DNA of 26,978 bases, taken from a virus. A program made the position numbers and the translations under genes. Below the pieces are notes generated by a model. That model saw only the letters and a list, made by a program, of their open reading frames with translations. It was not told the origin of the DNA and searched no databases. This document shows positions 14,268 to 22,364 of the stretch, piece after piece. The stretch spans positions 1 through 26,978 of the IMG/VR virus record IMGVR_UViG_3300042197_002783. One strand, written 5' to 3'. Within the stretch, counting starts at the first letter, position 1. Every line of letters begins with the position of its first letter.

Positions 14268-14678
14268 TTATCTATCGTCTTCTGAACGATTTTCTGAATA
14301 GAATACATCAAAGTTTCCTCTAGGATAACGTTTCATAAGTTTATCTACATTACCAGAAATTACTTCATCCAATGAAACCCCAAGTGCAATACAAGCCTGT
14401 GTAATATACCACATTACATCACCAAGTTCTATTACAAGATGTTCCTTATTATCTTGGTTCCAGGGTTTTCCCTGAAATAGCATTTTCTTAATTATTTCAA
14501 GAAACTCACCTGCTTCTGCATTCATTCCAACACCAGCAGTTAAAATCCTTTCAATGTTTGCTCCCTTTTGGTCTAGTTCAACCATTCTTTCTGTTAAAGA
14601 TAGAAAGTCTTTGGATGCATCACTAGTGACTGCATCTACAAATTCTTGATACTTTTTAAAGTCAATTTTTTTAGTCAT
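14268..14678 (-). CDS. mazG: MazG-like nucleotide pyrophosphohydrolase
   Basis: Hydrolyses nucleoside triphosphates or related nucleotides to monophosphates, so it can shape the nucleotide pool or alarmone level in the infected cell. The metal-binding helix pair of the MazG fold is visible: EAGEFLE (residues 55-61) and ELGDVMWY (84-91), separated by the usual short loop (KKMLFQGK). At 136 aa it is a single-domain, phage-type MazG. It lies downstream of gp41 with a 75-aa ORF between, at the end of the replication run. No terminator separates it from the late gene at 14215, so early transcripts may continue. The start ATG at 14678 is 18 nt after the previous stop. The natural substrate in phages is debated. 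Confidence 0.9.
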   Translation of the reverse strand: MTKKIDFKKYQEFVDAVTSDASKDFLSLTERMVELDQKGANIERILTAGVGMNAEAGEFLEIIKKMLFQGKPWNQDNKEHLVIELGDVMWYITQACIALGVSLDEVISGNVDKLMKRYPRGNFDVFYSENRSEDDR

Positions 14679-14696
14679 AGTTTTATTCAGTAATAA

Positions 14697-14924
14697 TTAT
14701 ACAATGAAAGGTTCTAATTCTGATTGGGGTAGGATTTTTTGTTCTGAAAGTTGTAAATCATCTTCTAATTTTACACAAGAGACATTTACTGTTTCAGGAT
14801 TAATATTTTTAATTTGACGATATGTTCTGTTTTCTCCAAGTTCAACTAACATTATAGCATCTTTTATACTTGCACAATCAGAAATCTTTTTACCATTTTT
14901 ATCAAATACAGAATAATAATTCAA
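14697..14924 (-). CDS. Small hypothetical protein, 75 aa, TTG start
   Basis: Not recognised. The start MNYYSVFDKNGKKISDCASI looks like a beta hairpin followed by a helix (KDAIMLVELG), a layout common in small phage proteins that read as one short alpha/beta domain. The end is acidic and carries no motif. The only start that keeps this N-terminus is TTG at 14924, overlapping the gp41 stop as TTGA, analogous to the ATGA couplings elsewhere here; the first internal ATG would remove a third of the protein. It lies between helicase gp41 and MazG, so it is made with replication proteins. No function can be assigned. Confidence 0.55.
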   Translation of the reverse strand: MNYYSVFDKNGKKISDCASIKDAIMLVELGENRTYRQIKNINPETVNVSCVKLEDDLQLSEQKILPQSELEPFIV

Positions 14925-16300
14925 AACTTAAATCCCTCAAATGATTTTTTAGATTTGTGTTCTTCTTTATCATTATACTCTTCTTCTTTACCAGAGTCAA
15001 GAATATCATCCTGTGCTTTTTGCTCACAATCATAAAGTCTCATCTTTGCCCTATCAATACCAACAATGAACCTTTTGTTGATAGTGGGATCATTGTATCT
15101 ATTCTTAAGTTGTTTCACCATAAGTTGTCCCAATTGCTCCAACTCTTCTGTACTAATAAGGGCAAACATAAGATCAGCAGTAGCAGGGAGACCAAAGGAC
15201 TCACTAGTATCAGTAAGTTCAACATCAGAGTTGCCATAACCACTACGAGTAGTTTGGGTAGCAGAGACAATGGGAACATTAAATTCCACTGCCAATCCTC
15301 TAAGTTCCTCTGCAATTGCTTTAACATAAGAATAAGAATTGACAGAAAAGTTTGACTTATACCTCGATGACCCACAAATATTAAGGTAATCAACAAAAAT
15401 AATATCAGGTCTAAATGACTTCTTAAGAGATAATTCATTTAACAAAGACTTGAAGTGTCCTACATGTGCAGAAGCAGTTGGATACTCTTTAATGATAAAA
15501 GTTCCTTGAGTTTTCTTAGCAATATTATTTACCTTAGTATCAAACATTTGCTTAGATAACTCAGTAATATCTTTGATATTTACATTCAAGAGGTTCGCAT
15601 CAATTCTTTCAGCAATCCTGTCCTCAGCCATTTCAAGTGTAATGTAGAGAACATTTTTCCCTTGCAAGAGGATGGAGCTAGCCATGTGGCACATGAATAA
15701 ACTTTTCCCGACACCTGTGCCAGCAAGAGCGATATTGAGAGTCTTGTTAGGCAGACCACCTTTTGTAATTTTGTTGAAGTATTCAAGATCAAATGGGATT
15801 TTGTTTTCTTTTTTGTGATAGGATTCATATCTTTGTTCATAGTCATTTAGATAATCATGTCCAATGTGATTGTCAAAACTTACTGAAAGTGCACTCTGTA
15901 AAATAGAAGGAATAGAATCCCTAGATTTTTTTTCATCTTGACCATCAGCAATCTTAATAGATTCCATAAGAGCAAGATAAATTGCACGATCTCTACACCA
16001 CTTTTCTGTAGTATCAACCATCCAATTCATTTCTACTGGTGAATTATCAAGTTTTGAAATATAATCACAAATTGTACCATAAGTATCTTCACTAATATCA
16101 GTTCTTTTTTCTGTTTCAATTAATAAAACTTCCTTTGTTGCAAGATTATCATAAGCAAGAATAAAATTACAAATTTCCTCAAAAACTACTTTTTCGTGAA
16201 AATTCTCAAAGTATTCATTTTTAAGAAAAGGTAAAACTTTTCTACAATAATCATTATTAAAAAGTAGATTTCTAAGAATTGTAGTTTCTATTTTTTCCAT
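14921..16300 (-). CDS. 41: Replicative DNA helicase, T4 gp41 type
   Basis: Hexameric DnaB-family helicase that unwinds DNA at the fork and partners with primase gp61. Walker A is AGTGVGKS (residues 193-200), Walker B is IIFVDYLN (about 300-307), and the arginine-rich C-terminal region (KNRYNDPTINKRFIVGIDR) matches the RecA-like core. The N-terminal 150 residues form the helical collar. Length 459 aa is near T4 gp41 (475 aa). ATG 16300 is preferred to TTG 16303: AGGAG lies 7 nt upstream, one of the best ribosome sites in the window. The acidic/Lys-rich tail (SGKEEEYNDKEEHKSKK) is probably the contact region for partners. It starts 9 nt after the 2OG oxygenase. Confidence 0.96.
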   Translation of the reverse strand: MEKIETTILRNLLFNNDYCRKVLPFLKNEYFENFHEKVVFEEICNFILAYDNLATKEVLLIETEKRTDISEDTYGTICDYISKLDNSPVEMNWMVDTTEKWCRDRAIYLALMESIKIADGQDEKKSRDSIPSILQSALSVSFDNHIGHDYLNDYEQRYESYHKKENKIPFDLEYFNKITKGGLPNKTLNIALAGTGVGKSLFMCHMASSILLQGKNVLYITLEMAEDRIAERIDANLLNVNIKDITELSKQMFDTKVNNIAKKTQGTFIIKEYPTASAHVGHFKSLLNELSLKKSFRPDIIFVDYLNICGSSRYKSNFSVNSYSYVKAIAEELRGLAVEFNVPIVSATQTTRSGYGNSDVELTDTSESFGLPATADLMFALISTEELEQLGQLMVKQLKNRYNDPTINKRFIVGIDRAKMRLYDCEQKAQDDILDSGKEEEYNDKEEHKSKKSFEGFKF

Positions 16301-16309
16301 CAATTACTC

Positions 16310-16855
16310 CTAAGGATTTTTTTTATGTTGAGGAACATCAAACACAAAAGTAATTCTTGAATCATCTCCTATATTCACTGCACTATGTGGTTTTTTATTA
16401 TTAAACCAAAATAGTGTTCCAGGTTCAACTATAACAGATTCATGCTCCACTGTATACTTATACCTCCCCTGAATTGAAAGGTGATATCTATCTTTACTTA
16501 GATAGTAAGTTCCTTCATCTATGTGAAATCCAACTTCTTCTCCTACAGGTAAAGACAAAAAAGCACATCTACGATATTTTTTAAAATACTTATTTAAGAT
16601 TTTAAAAATCTCAGTATGATTATCATATGCTGGAGTCTTAATGCACAATTCAGAATTAAATGCCAAATCTCCTGGAGTTTTTACTGCACCCATTATCAAT
16701 TGAAGAACATCAACTGTTGTTTTATATTTTGCTGAGTCTACTTGTTCAGTTTTAGATAATGACTTTTGAGAACCCCAATCTTCAGAATGTTTTTGTAATT
16801 GTTCAATGACTTTAGAAACATCAATATGAGTTTGAATAATTCTAATATTATCCAT
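16310..16855 (-). CDS. 2OG-Fe(II) oxygenase, aspartyl/asparaginyl hydroxylase type
   Basis: Probable iron and 2-oxoglutarate dependent hydroxylase. The 181-aa protein from ATG 16855 shows the HxD pair as H111 and D113 (GFHIDEG), a distal H157 (KPHSAVN) as third iron ligand and R167 (DSRITFVFD) to hold 2-oxoglutarate; the fold between them, [12 protein letters not shown] then [10 protein letters not shown], is the usual jelly-roll. Such enzymes are frequent in marine T4-like phages, with substrates mostly unknown. I rejected the longer start at 16885, which lies inside uvsX; the ATG gives an 8-nt overlap with uvsX. The position between UvsX and gp41 suggests action on a replication protein, a nucleic acid or a host protein early in infection. 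Confidence 0.82.
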   Translation of the reverse strand: MDNIRIIQTHIDVSKVIEQLQKHSEDWGSQKSLSKTEQVDSAKYKTTVDVLQLIMGAVKTPGDLAFNSELCIKTPAYDNHTEIFKILNKYFKKYRRCAFLSLPVGEEVGFHIDEGTYYLSKDRYHLSIQGRYKYTVEHESVIVEPGTLFWFNNKKPHSAVNIGDDSRITFVFDVPQHKKNP

Positions 16856-17849
16856 AACTGAATTCTTTTTGTGCTGTTTCATCAAGTGCCTGCATTACTT
16901 CAGCATTAAAATATTTTTCTGGGTCTTTGAGAATTTCTTTGGCATAAAGTTTTTTACCACCAATCTCATAACGCCCTGCTACATTTTTCCAAAGTCCACC
17001 AAGTTCACCAAGCTCAAGAAGACCATAATACTTATCAAGGCCACGCTCATCATAAAATAAACGAATTTCAACATCTTTATTTTCTTTGCTTAATCTTGAT
17101 TTATGTGTTTTTGCTTTAATGATATTACCAATAACTTCTGTTCCATCCTTTTCCTTCTTTTTACTAAGATAGATGATAGATGATGCAGCATATTTCAGAC
17201 CACTGCCCCCACCCATATCCTTTGTAGGAACATAAGCACCAATCACATCATATGTGTGATTTGTAACTAACATTGGTATTTTTGCTTGACCCAACTTAAG
17301 AGTCAACATTCTAAAAGCACCCTTGATGAGTTGAGATTTAGTCATATCTCGAACTTCCTTATCATTTAAAGCATCATTAATCTCCTTACTAGTAGAAAGC
17401 ATTCCCAAAGAATCTAATACAAATATACAAGGATTCCTTTCTTCTTCCTTTTTCTTCAAGTAGATATCAACTGCCTTGAGTGTTTTAGTGCGAAACTCTT
17501 CTACAGTAACTACATTGATAACCACCAGACGAGTTGTGTCAATTCCCCTGCTTTCCAAAAGGGATTTTGTGATTGCTGCTTCAGTATCAAAATACAAACA
17601 ATATCCATCAGGATGACTATCAAGAAAATTCTTAACGACTGCCAAACTGAAGAAAGTTTTTCCTGTGCTGCTTTCACCTGCAATTGCAGTAATTTTGTTA
17701 CCAGAAACCCCACCAAAGATAGAACCAGATACAAGAGCATTAAAAATGTATGAACCAGTATCCACATATGTTTCAGTCTCATCAATGTCTGCCGCAATAG
17801 AGGCATATTCCCCTCCTACTTCTTTTACAATATCTTTTAAAAAATCCAT
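16848..17849 (-). CDS. uvsX: RecA-like recombinase UvsX
   Basis: Forms filaments on single-stranded DNA and drives strand exchange for T4-type recombination-dependent replication and repair. Walker A is GESSTGKT (residues 58-65), Walker [10 protein letters not shown] (141-149, Asp146); the segment [20 protein letters not shown] matches the DNA-binding loop and core strands of UvsX. Length 333 aa is shorter than T4 UvsX (391 aa), as in marine relatives. It starts 3 nt after the gp43 stop region and overlaps the next gene by 8 nt. The start reads ATAATTATGG with no ribosome site, shared with gp44 and gp62, and could be a RegA-type target. Confidence 0.96.
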   Translation of the reverse strand: MDFLKDIVKEVGGEYASIAADIDETETYVDTGSYIFNALVSGSIFGGVSGNKITAIAGESSTGKTFFSLAVVKNFLDSHPDGYCLYFDTEAAITKSLLESRGIDTTRLVVINVVTVEEFRTKTLKAVDIYLKKKEEERNPCIFVLDSLGMLSTSKEINDALNDKEVRDMTKSQLIKGAFRMLTLKLGQAKIPMLVTNHTYDVIGAYVPTKDMGGGSGLKYAASSIIYLSKKKEKDGTEVIGNIIKAKTHKSRLSKENKDVEIRLFYDERGLDKYYGLLELGELGGLWKNVAGRYEIGGKKLYAKEILKDPEKYFNAEVMQALDETAQKEFSYG

Positions 17850-17851
17850 AA

Positions 17852-20347
17852 TTATACAAAAAATGATGATAGGGTATTTGTTTTTTCAGTTTTCCATCCA
17901 ATACATTGAAGAATAGTTTTTAGAGGTTCAAGAAAACTTTTATCAAATTGAAGTTCATAATCAATATATTTACTAAGATTTAATTCTTTGGGAAATTGTT
18001 GAATAAATGAAATTACATTTTCATGTAGTGGATTTGCTTTTTTCAAATAACAGAACTTAATTTTTTCCCCATTATTAATCATTGGGTATTTATTGTCCAG
18101 TTTATTATTTTTGATATAGTAATTATACAGCAAAACTCCTCTTATGTGAATAGGAGTACCCTTTCCATAGATAGCATTTACTGATTTATACTTATTAATA
18201 TTATTAGCAGTTCTTGGGAATGAAATTTCTTCTGGAGGAAGATTATAAAACTTACTTCTACTAGTATTAATAAACTCAATCATATCCTCTTCTGTTTTAG
18301 TCATAATAATTTTGAATGCTTCTTTAATCATAGTCCTACATGGAGAAGGAGTAGAAGACTTAACTGCTTCAAGTCCCATAATTTTAAGTTTAGGTTCAGA
18401 ATACCTAACACCTTCAGAGTCCCAAACATTAAGAATATATCTTTTCTTAGCTGTCCAAATTCCTCTTTCTGCAATATTCTCTCGCTTCATCTGCATCTTT
18501 TGGGCATAGGCATTTACATAGTCTGCCAATTCTTGGTAAGAACTTTCAATATAAGGTTCAAGTTCCATTTGACAGATCTTGTCAAGGAACCCCACAATTT
18601 TCTCAGCAGTTTTCTCTCTTCCCTGGTATACAGTTTCAACCAAAGGACCCATGTTAATGTAAATAGAATCAGTATCAGAAGCAATAACATAATCAACATC
18701 CTCAGTTTTAAGAAGTTTATTTAAATACTTATTTACTTTACATTCAATCCAACGAATTGAAACTTGACCAGACAGAGTTACTGCCTCTGCATTTTCTATA
18801 CGAAAATATCTAAAATATTCATTACCAACTGCACCATAAGCAGAGTTGAGAGAAATCTTCTTTGCCATCTGAATATTATTACATCTTGCAATTTCTTTCA
18901 TAAGTTCTACAGTAGGAGTTTTCTCATACTGCTGCTTTGCTTCAAGCATTTTCTGCTTATAGATGACACGATCCATATACATCTTTTCCATCAATTCTGG
19001 AAGAAATCCTCTGATGTCTTTTTTATACTGGGCACCATTTGAACATACAGTATAAGGATAATTTTCTGGGATTTTGATTGATTTATTCAATAACTTATCC
19101 ACGGAAACACCGGGAAATTTTCCATCAACAAGTGTTTCTGGTGAGATATTGTACTGCATGATCAGATGTGGGTATAGGGAGTTTAAGTCAAAACTTACAA
19201 CCCATTCATGCTTACCCACAATGGGATCCTTTACATAAGCACCTTCAAATCTTTGATCCTTCTTTGTATCCTTTTTAAAAGGAATCACAATGTTTTTAGA
19301 TCTCAAATAGTTATAGATGATAGAGTCCCACATTCTAACTTGAAAAAAGACATCACTAAAATTACCTTTAGCATCAAATGCCATAGTAATTGCAAGTTCA
19401 ATGAGGCGCATTTTATCCTCAAGTCTATCTACCAATTCTACGTCAACAATATTATACTCTACGAACTTTTGCCAATTTTTTGTATAAAACTCTTTAAATG
19501 TATCATACTCTGAGTGATCTAATTTCTTTTGACCAAGTTCTACTTCTGCAATATAATCCAATTTATAGGATTCTTGTGTTTTATATGTAAACTTTTTATA
19601 TAATTCAAGATAATCAAGAATTGTAATACCAGCAATATCAACTTTTTTTTGCAGTCTCCCTGCAATTACCAATTCAGATTCAGTAACTATTCCCCAGGGA
19701 GAAAGTTTCTTTATTGTTTTTTCTCCAAATATTTTAGAAATTCTTCCACAAAGATATGGAACATCATAAAGATCACAGTTCCATCCAGTGATAACATCTG
19801 GAGGATTAGAATCCCAATAAAAAAGAAACTTATCAATTAAATCAGTTTCATTTTTACATAAGATATAATTAACGTTTTTTTGAGTATTACTAAAGGGTTT
19901 TACACCCCAAGTAATAATATTTTTTGTATTGTAATCTTGAATAGAAATTGTAAGCAATTCTTCTTCACAGTTTTGTACATCTGGAAATCCATTTTCAGAT
20001 GCAACCTCAATATCAATTGTAATTAACTGAATCTTACTAATATCAAATTTTATTGATTCTTCTGGATAATTATCAGAAATATATTGATTAATATATCTTG
20101 TATTACCATACAAAATAAAATTTTCTATATTTTTATGTCTATCTATAAATTCCCTAGTTTCACGAATGGTTCCAGGTTTCAATTCACCTACATAATTGCC
20201 ATCTAAAGTTTTAAAATTTGTTTTTTTATTTGTACTAACATAGAGTGTAGGATAAAAAGGTTCCCTATTCTTAAAATGATTTTTCCCATCAAATCCCCTA
20301 GTAAGAATTTCATTTCCTACTAAAACGACATTAGTATAAAACTTCAT
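17852..20347 (-). CDS. 43: DNA polymerase, T4 gp43 type (family B)
   Basis: Replicative polymerase with a proofreading exonuclease. Exonuclease residues are intact: D112 and E114 (TIDIEVAS), the Exo II segment [11 protein letters not shown] (185-195), and Exo III YNIVD (298-302). Polymerase motif A is SFDLNSLYP (385-393, Asp387), motif [15 protein letters not shown] (496-509), motif [10 protein letters not shown] (555-563). Length 831 aa against about 900 for T4. The C-terminus ends in a hydrophobic FFV, fitting the clamp-binding tail of T4-like polymerases. Its ATG overlaps the preceding small gene's stop (ATGA), so its translation is probably coupled to the two small proteins upstream. No intron or split is seen. 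Confidence 0.98.
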   Translation of the reverse strand: MKFYTNVVLVGNEILTRGFDGKNHFKNREPFYPTLYVSTNKKTNFKTLDGNYVGELKPGTIRETREFIDRHKNIENFILYGNTRYINQYISDNYPEESIKFDISKIQLITIDIEVASENGFPDVQNCEEELLTISIQDYNTKNIITWGVKPFSNTQKNVNYILCKNETDLIDKFLFYWDSNPPDVITGWNCDLYDVPYLCGRISKIFGEKTIKKLSPWGIVTESELVIAGRLQKKVDIAGITILDYLELYKKFTYKTQESYKLDYIAEVELGQKKLDHSEYDTFKEFYTKNWQKFVEYNIVDVELVDRLEDKMRLIELAITMAFDAKGNFSDVFFQVRMWDSIIYNYLRSKNIVIPFKKDTKKDQRFEGAYVKDPIVGKHEWVVSFDLNSLYPHLIMQYNISPETLVDGKFPGVSVDKLLNKSIKIPENYPYTVCSNGAQYKKDIRGFLPELMEKMYMDRVIYKQKMLEAKQQYEKTPTVELMKEIARCNNIQMAKKISLNSAYGAVGNEYFRYFRIENAEAVTLSGQVSIRWIECKVNKYLNKLLKTEDVDYVIASDTDSIYINMGPLVETVYQGREKTAEKIVGFLDKICQMELEPYIESSYQELADYVNAYAQKMQMKRENIAERGIWTAKKRYILNVWDSEGVRYSEPKLKIMGLEAVKSSTPSPCRTMIKEAFKIIMTKTEEDMIEFINTSRSKFYNLPPEEISFPRTANNINKYKSVNAIYGKGTPIHIRGVLLYNYYIKNNKLDNKYPMINNGEKIKFCYLKKANPLHENVISFIQQFPKELNLSKYIDYELQFDKSFLEPLKTILQCIGWKTEKTNTLSSFFV

Positions 20348-20610
20348 TTAATAGCCTTCAAATAAAGTTCAATAATATCTAGTTTGGGATCAACTATGGT
20401 AAAAATAGAATCTGAATGAATTTTAAATTCCCTCTGGTCAGTAAAGGAAGGCCATTTTTCAAAATATTGTTCACCATCAACATTTTGCTTTAAAATACAT
20501 GAATTGACTAATTTACAATCTGGTTCCCCAACATCTGCCTCAGGAACTTCATGTACTTCTGTTACTAGAACAGCATCATTCTTCAGAATTAAGACTTTTA
20601 GATTTGTCAT
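20344..20610 (-). CDS. Small beta-rich protein, second of a tandem paralogue pair, 88 aa
   Basis: Function unknown. The N-terminus LKVLILKNDAVLVTEVHEV and the end DSIFTIVDPKLDIIELYLKAI line up with those of its upstream neighbour (20576-20881): VKLLVLKSYEDVIADVKEM and DWVVSILEPFDEVKESYLEHV. This suggests a tandem duplication. The pattern of short strands in a protein of this size suggests a small beta-barrel, possibly Sm-like, but no signature residue proves it. This copy has lost the NPF and YYP segments of the neighbour and gained two Cys. It overlaps the neighbour by 35 nt and gp43 by ATGA, so it may affect polymerase translation or work with the polymerase. I put the paralogy as likely and the fold as tentative. 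Confidence 0.65.
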   Translation of the reverse strand: MTNLKVLILKNDAVLVTEVHEVPEADVGEPDCKLVNSCILKQNVDGEQYFEKWPSFTDQREFKIHSDSIFTIVDPKLDIIELYLKAIK

Positions 20611-20881
20611 TTACATGCTCCAAATAAGATTCTTTTACTTCATCAAAGGGTTCTAAAATAGAAACTACCCAATCACAAGGAATTGGAATTTCTTTTTGTT
20701 TAGATAGAGGAACATATGGATAATAAGTTACACTACTAGCGTTTCCATTTTCACCTTCATTAACTCTAGTCACGAATGGATTGGTAAGGAGATATCCAAT
20801 TACCTTTTCCCCAGACATCATTTCTTTTACATCGGCAATCACATCTTCATATGATTTAAGAACCAAAAGTTTAACTGACAT
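20576..20881 (-). CDS. Small beta-rich protein, first of a tandem paralogue pair, 101 aa
   Basis: Function unknown, though the pattern is one I recall from T4-like cyanophages: VKLLVLKSYEDVIADVKEM, GYLLTNPFV, VTYYPYVPLSKQKEIPIPCD, then WVVSILEP and a C-terminal helix. Strands of this length with Gly/Pro turns suggest an Sm-like or other small beta-barrel that could bind RNA, DNA or a partner protein. It is the first gene of the gp43 operon, with an extended -10 promoter (20905-20913) just behind the hsp20 terminator and AGGA 9 nt before ATG 20881. A 35-nt overlap leads into the second copy. A role linked to polymerase expression or replication is inferred from position only. Confidence 0.7.
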   Translation of the reverse strand: MSVKLLVLKSYEDVIADVKEMMSGEKVIGYLLTNPFVTRVNEGENGNASSVTYYPYVPLSKQKEIPIPCDWVVSILEPFDEVKESYLEHVNDKSKSLNSEE

Positions 20882-20904
20882 AATTTATAATCCTAAGCAA
20901 ATAC

Positions 20905-20913
20905 AGTATAGCA
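20905..20913 (-). promoter_or_regulatory. Extended -10 promoter for the gp43 operon
   Basis: TGCTATACT on the minus strand fits TGn-TATAAT with one change. No good -35 is present. It sits between the hsp20 terminator and ATG 20881, giving a leader of about 17 nt. Confidence 0.45.
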
Positions 20914-20914
20914 A

Positions 20915-20958
20915 TAAAAATGGGAGGTGTCAATCTGGGTTTTGCCAGATTACCTCCC
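20915..20958 (-). terminator. Terminator after hsp20
   Basis: Long hairpin on the minus strand: GGGAGGTAATCTGG pairs with CCAGATT-ACCTCCC with a 3-nt bulge (GAC), then ATTTTTATT. This is the longest stem in the window. Confidence 0.88.
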
Positions 20959-20999
20959 TTATAGGCAACAATAGTTAATGGGTAGCCCCGCAATATTAT

Positions 21000-21434
21000 T
21001 TAGAACCAGACTTTCTTTTTCTGATGCTCTGGAATAATGCGTGTGAGTTTAATCACAAGTAGTCCATCATCAAACTCAACTTTGGTGACTTCTACATCAT
21101 CAGAAATCGTCCATACTCTGGTGAATGACCTTTTTGCAAGTCCCTGATGCAGATATTCACCATCTTCTGTGGAGTCTTTTTGCCCATCCACAAATAACTT
21201 ATTGTTTTCTGTATAAACGGAGATTTCTTTTTTATTGAATCCTGCAAGAGCAATCTCAACTCTTGTGGCAGTATTACTTTCTTTAACTACATTATATGGT
21301 GGATAGTTTGACTCTGTTTGATGTAGAGAGTTAAACCGATGAATCCATTCATCCATACCAATAGAATATTTGTCAATATCATTGAGAAACTTCTCAATGT
21401 TTCCAGCATTATATTTTGCGAGTGTTGGGTACAT
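21000..21434 (-). CDS. hsp20: Small heat shock protein, Hsp20/alpha-crystallin family
   Basis: ATP-independent chaperone that holds unfolding proteins; common in T4-like cyanophages. The alpha-crystallin domain spans about residues 43-130: VEIALAGFNKKEISVYTENN, then LFVDGQKD, YLHQGLAKRSFTRVW and the family's signature region as FDDGLLVIKL (normally AxxxnGvL). The end IIPEHQKK holds the IxI/V-like contact. From ATG 21434 the protein has 144 aa, preceded by a strong AAGGAG 7 nt upstream; the reading to 21488 is rejected because its extra residues lie in the leader. It forms its own unit between terminators with an extended -10 promoter, so it may be expressed apart from the replication genes around it. 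Confidence 0.95.
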   Translation of the reverse strand: MYPTLAKYNAGNIEKFLNDIDKYSIGMDEWIHRFNSLHQTESNYPPYNVVKESNTATRVEIALAGFNKKEISVYTENNKLFVDGQKDSTEDGEYLHQGLAKRSFTRVWTISDDVEVTKVEFDDGLLVIKLTRIIPEHQKKKVWF

Positions 21435-21493
21435 AATCTTTCTCCTTTTTAAGCGAGTTTGTATTTTGTGGATCCCTAAGGCATCCATTAGTA

Positions 21494-21502
21494 ATTATAA
21501 CA
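21494..21502 (-). promoter_or_regulatory. Extended -10 promoter for hsp20
   Basis: TGTTATAAT on the minus strand is an exact TGn-TATAAT element, about 60 nt before ATG 21434 and just behind the regA terminator. A recognisable -35 is absent, as tolerated by extended -10 promoters. Confidence 0.55.
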
Positions 21503-21510
21503 GATCTAAT

Positions 21511-21533
21511 AAAAAAGGGGATGTGGAATCCCC
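21511..21533 (-). terminator. Terminator after regA
   Basis: GGGGAT pairs with ATCCCC around TCCAC, followed by six T on the minus strand. It starts 8 nt after the regA stop codon. Confidence 0.92.
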
Positions 21534-21540
21534 TACAGAA

Positions 21541-21981
21541 TTATTCAGTTTCCTCTACTTTTTTCTTTTTAGATCCAATATTATATTTTGTCTCCAAAGT
21601 CCAATCATTTTTTTCTTTATATGAAAGAACTTTAATTTGATTGAGAGGTGCAACATCAGAAATTTTGCTCACATCTACAATGCTAATTAATTCCCAATCA
21701 GCAAGCAATTGAGCAATTCTATTTCTTCTTTGAATATCATTGATAGTAAGATTTGCATGTTTACCATCAAGAGCAAATAATTCTTTGAAGTGAACCAAGT
21801 AATATCTACCCTGCTTGTGAAGAATATGGCAGGACTGATAGATCTTCTTTTCTTTCCTAGATGCTACTCCAATTCTAGTAAGTGTCTCACGAACCTTTAA
21901 AAAATCATCAGGCTCACTAAGAATAACTTCTACCATTTGGTCCTGAGACCAATTCACTTCGGGTTCTTGGATGACACTCAT
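21541..21981 (-). CDS. regA: Translational repressor RegA
   Basis: Binds AU-rich start regions of early phage mRNAs and blocks ribosomes; in T4 it represses gene 44, gene 45 and itself. The protein (146 aa) is longer than T4 RegA (122 aa) owing to N- and C-terminal extensions, the latter Lys/Glu-rich. Conserved features include VEVILSEPDDFLKVRETLTRIG, SCHILHKQGRYYLVHFKELFALDG and NLTINDIQRRNRIAQLLADW. It occupies the T4 position (45-44-62-regA), overlaps gp62 by ATGA and is followed by a terminator. Its probable targets in this window are SD-less AATTATG starts of gp44, gp62 and uvsX (inference). Confidence 0.94.
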   Translation of the reverse strand: MSVIQEPEVNWSQDQMVEVILSEPDDFLKVRETLTRIGVASRKEKKIYQSCHILHKQGRYYLVHFKELFALDGKHANLTINDIQRRNRIAQLLADWELISIVDVSKISDVAPLNQIKVLSYKEKNDWTLETKYNIGSKKKKVEETE

Positions 21982-22364
21982 TTTATTCCTCCAATTTCAA
22001 GTTTCTGTTTAATAAAATTAATTTGATCATGTGTCAGAATTTTCAAAGCTTGTTCTGCCTTTTCATTATTATATTTATAGTATAATTTGACTACATCGAG
22101 ATCTTTAATTTTATCTCTACGAAGCCAAGGAGAAAATCTTTTTTTAGTTCTAAGAATATTTATAAAAAAATCATACTGCAATTTTTTGTCTAATGAGTTA
22201 TTAATGTTCATCTCATTAACATACATCAAACAATCAATATGTCCAGAAAGACATTTGTTTATAATATAAGGTGCATAGTCAGTTTTAGATGATGGATCTT
22301 CATCTATGATATTATTCTTGGTTTGATTGATTGAATTCAACCAATCCTTTAGTTCGTATTTCAT
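21978..22364 (-). CDS. 62: Clamp loader small subunit, T4 gp62 type
   Basis: Forms the clamp loader with gp44 (4:1 in T4) and opens clamp gp45. At 128 aa it is shorter than T4 gp62 (187 aa), as in cyanophage relatives; diagnostic parts are MKYELKDWLNSINQTKNNI, YAPYIINKCLSGHIDCLMYVNEMN and FSPWLRRDKI. There is no ATPase motif, as expected. The first 53 nt lie inside the end of the Dam methylase gene in another frame, yet the family's N-terminus begins exactly at ATG 22364, so I trust the start. The start reads AAATTATGAA without a ribosome site. It overlaps regA by ATGA. Its separation from gp44 is discussed under findings. Confidence 0.93.
   Translation of the reverse strand: MKYELKDWLNSINQTKNNIIDEDPSSKTDYAPYIINKCLSGHIDCLMYVNEMNINNSLDKKLQYDFFINILRTKKRFSPWLRRDKIKDLDVVKLYYKYNNEKAEQALKILTHDQINFIKQKLEIGGIK

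Noticed and set aside
16856-16885. Longer start (16885) for the 2OG oxygenase
   Set aside because: It lies inside the uvsX coding region; ATG 16855 gives the short overlap typical of this genome.
20894-20899. TGCTTA resembling a T4 middle-promoter MotA box before the gp43 operon
   Set aside because: No TATAAT at the required 12-14 nt downstream, and marine T4-like phages are generally reported to lack MotA.
22072-22164. Two TATAAATA matches on the minus strand inside gp62 (22072-22079 and 22157-22164)
   Set aside because: They lie within coding sequence for Tyr/Lys/Asn-rich stretches, are 90-180 nt from the next start, and regA is an early-type gene; chance in AT-rich coding sequence is the simpler explanation.
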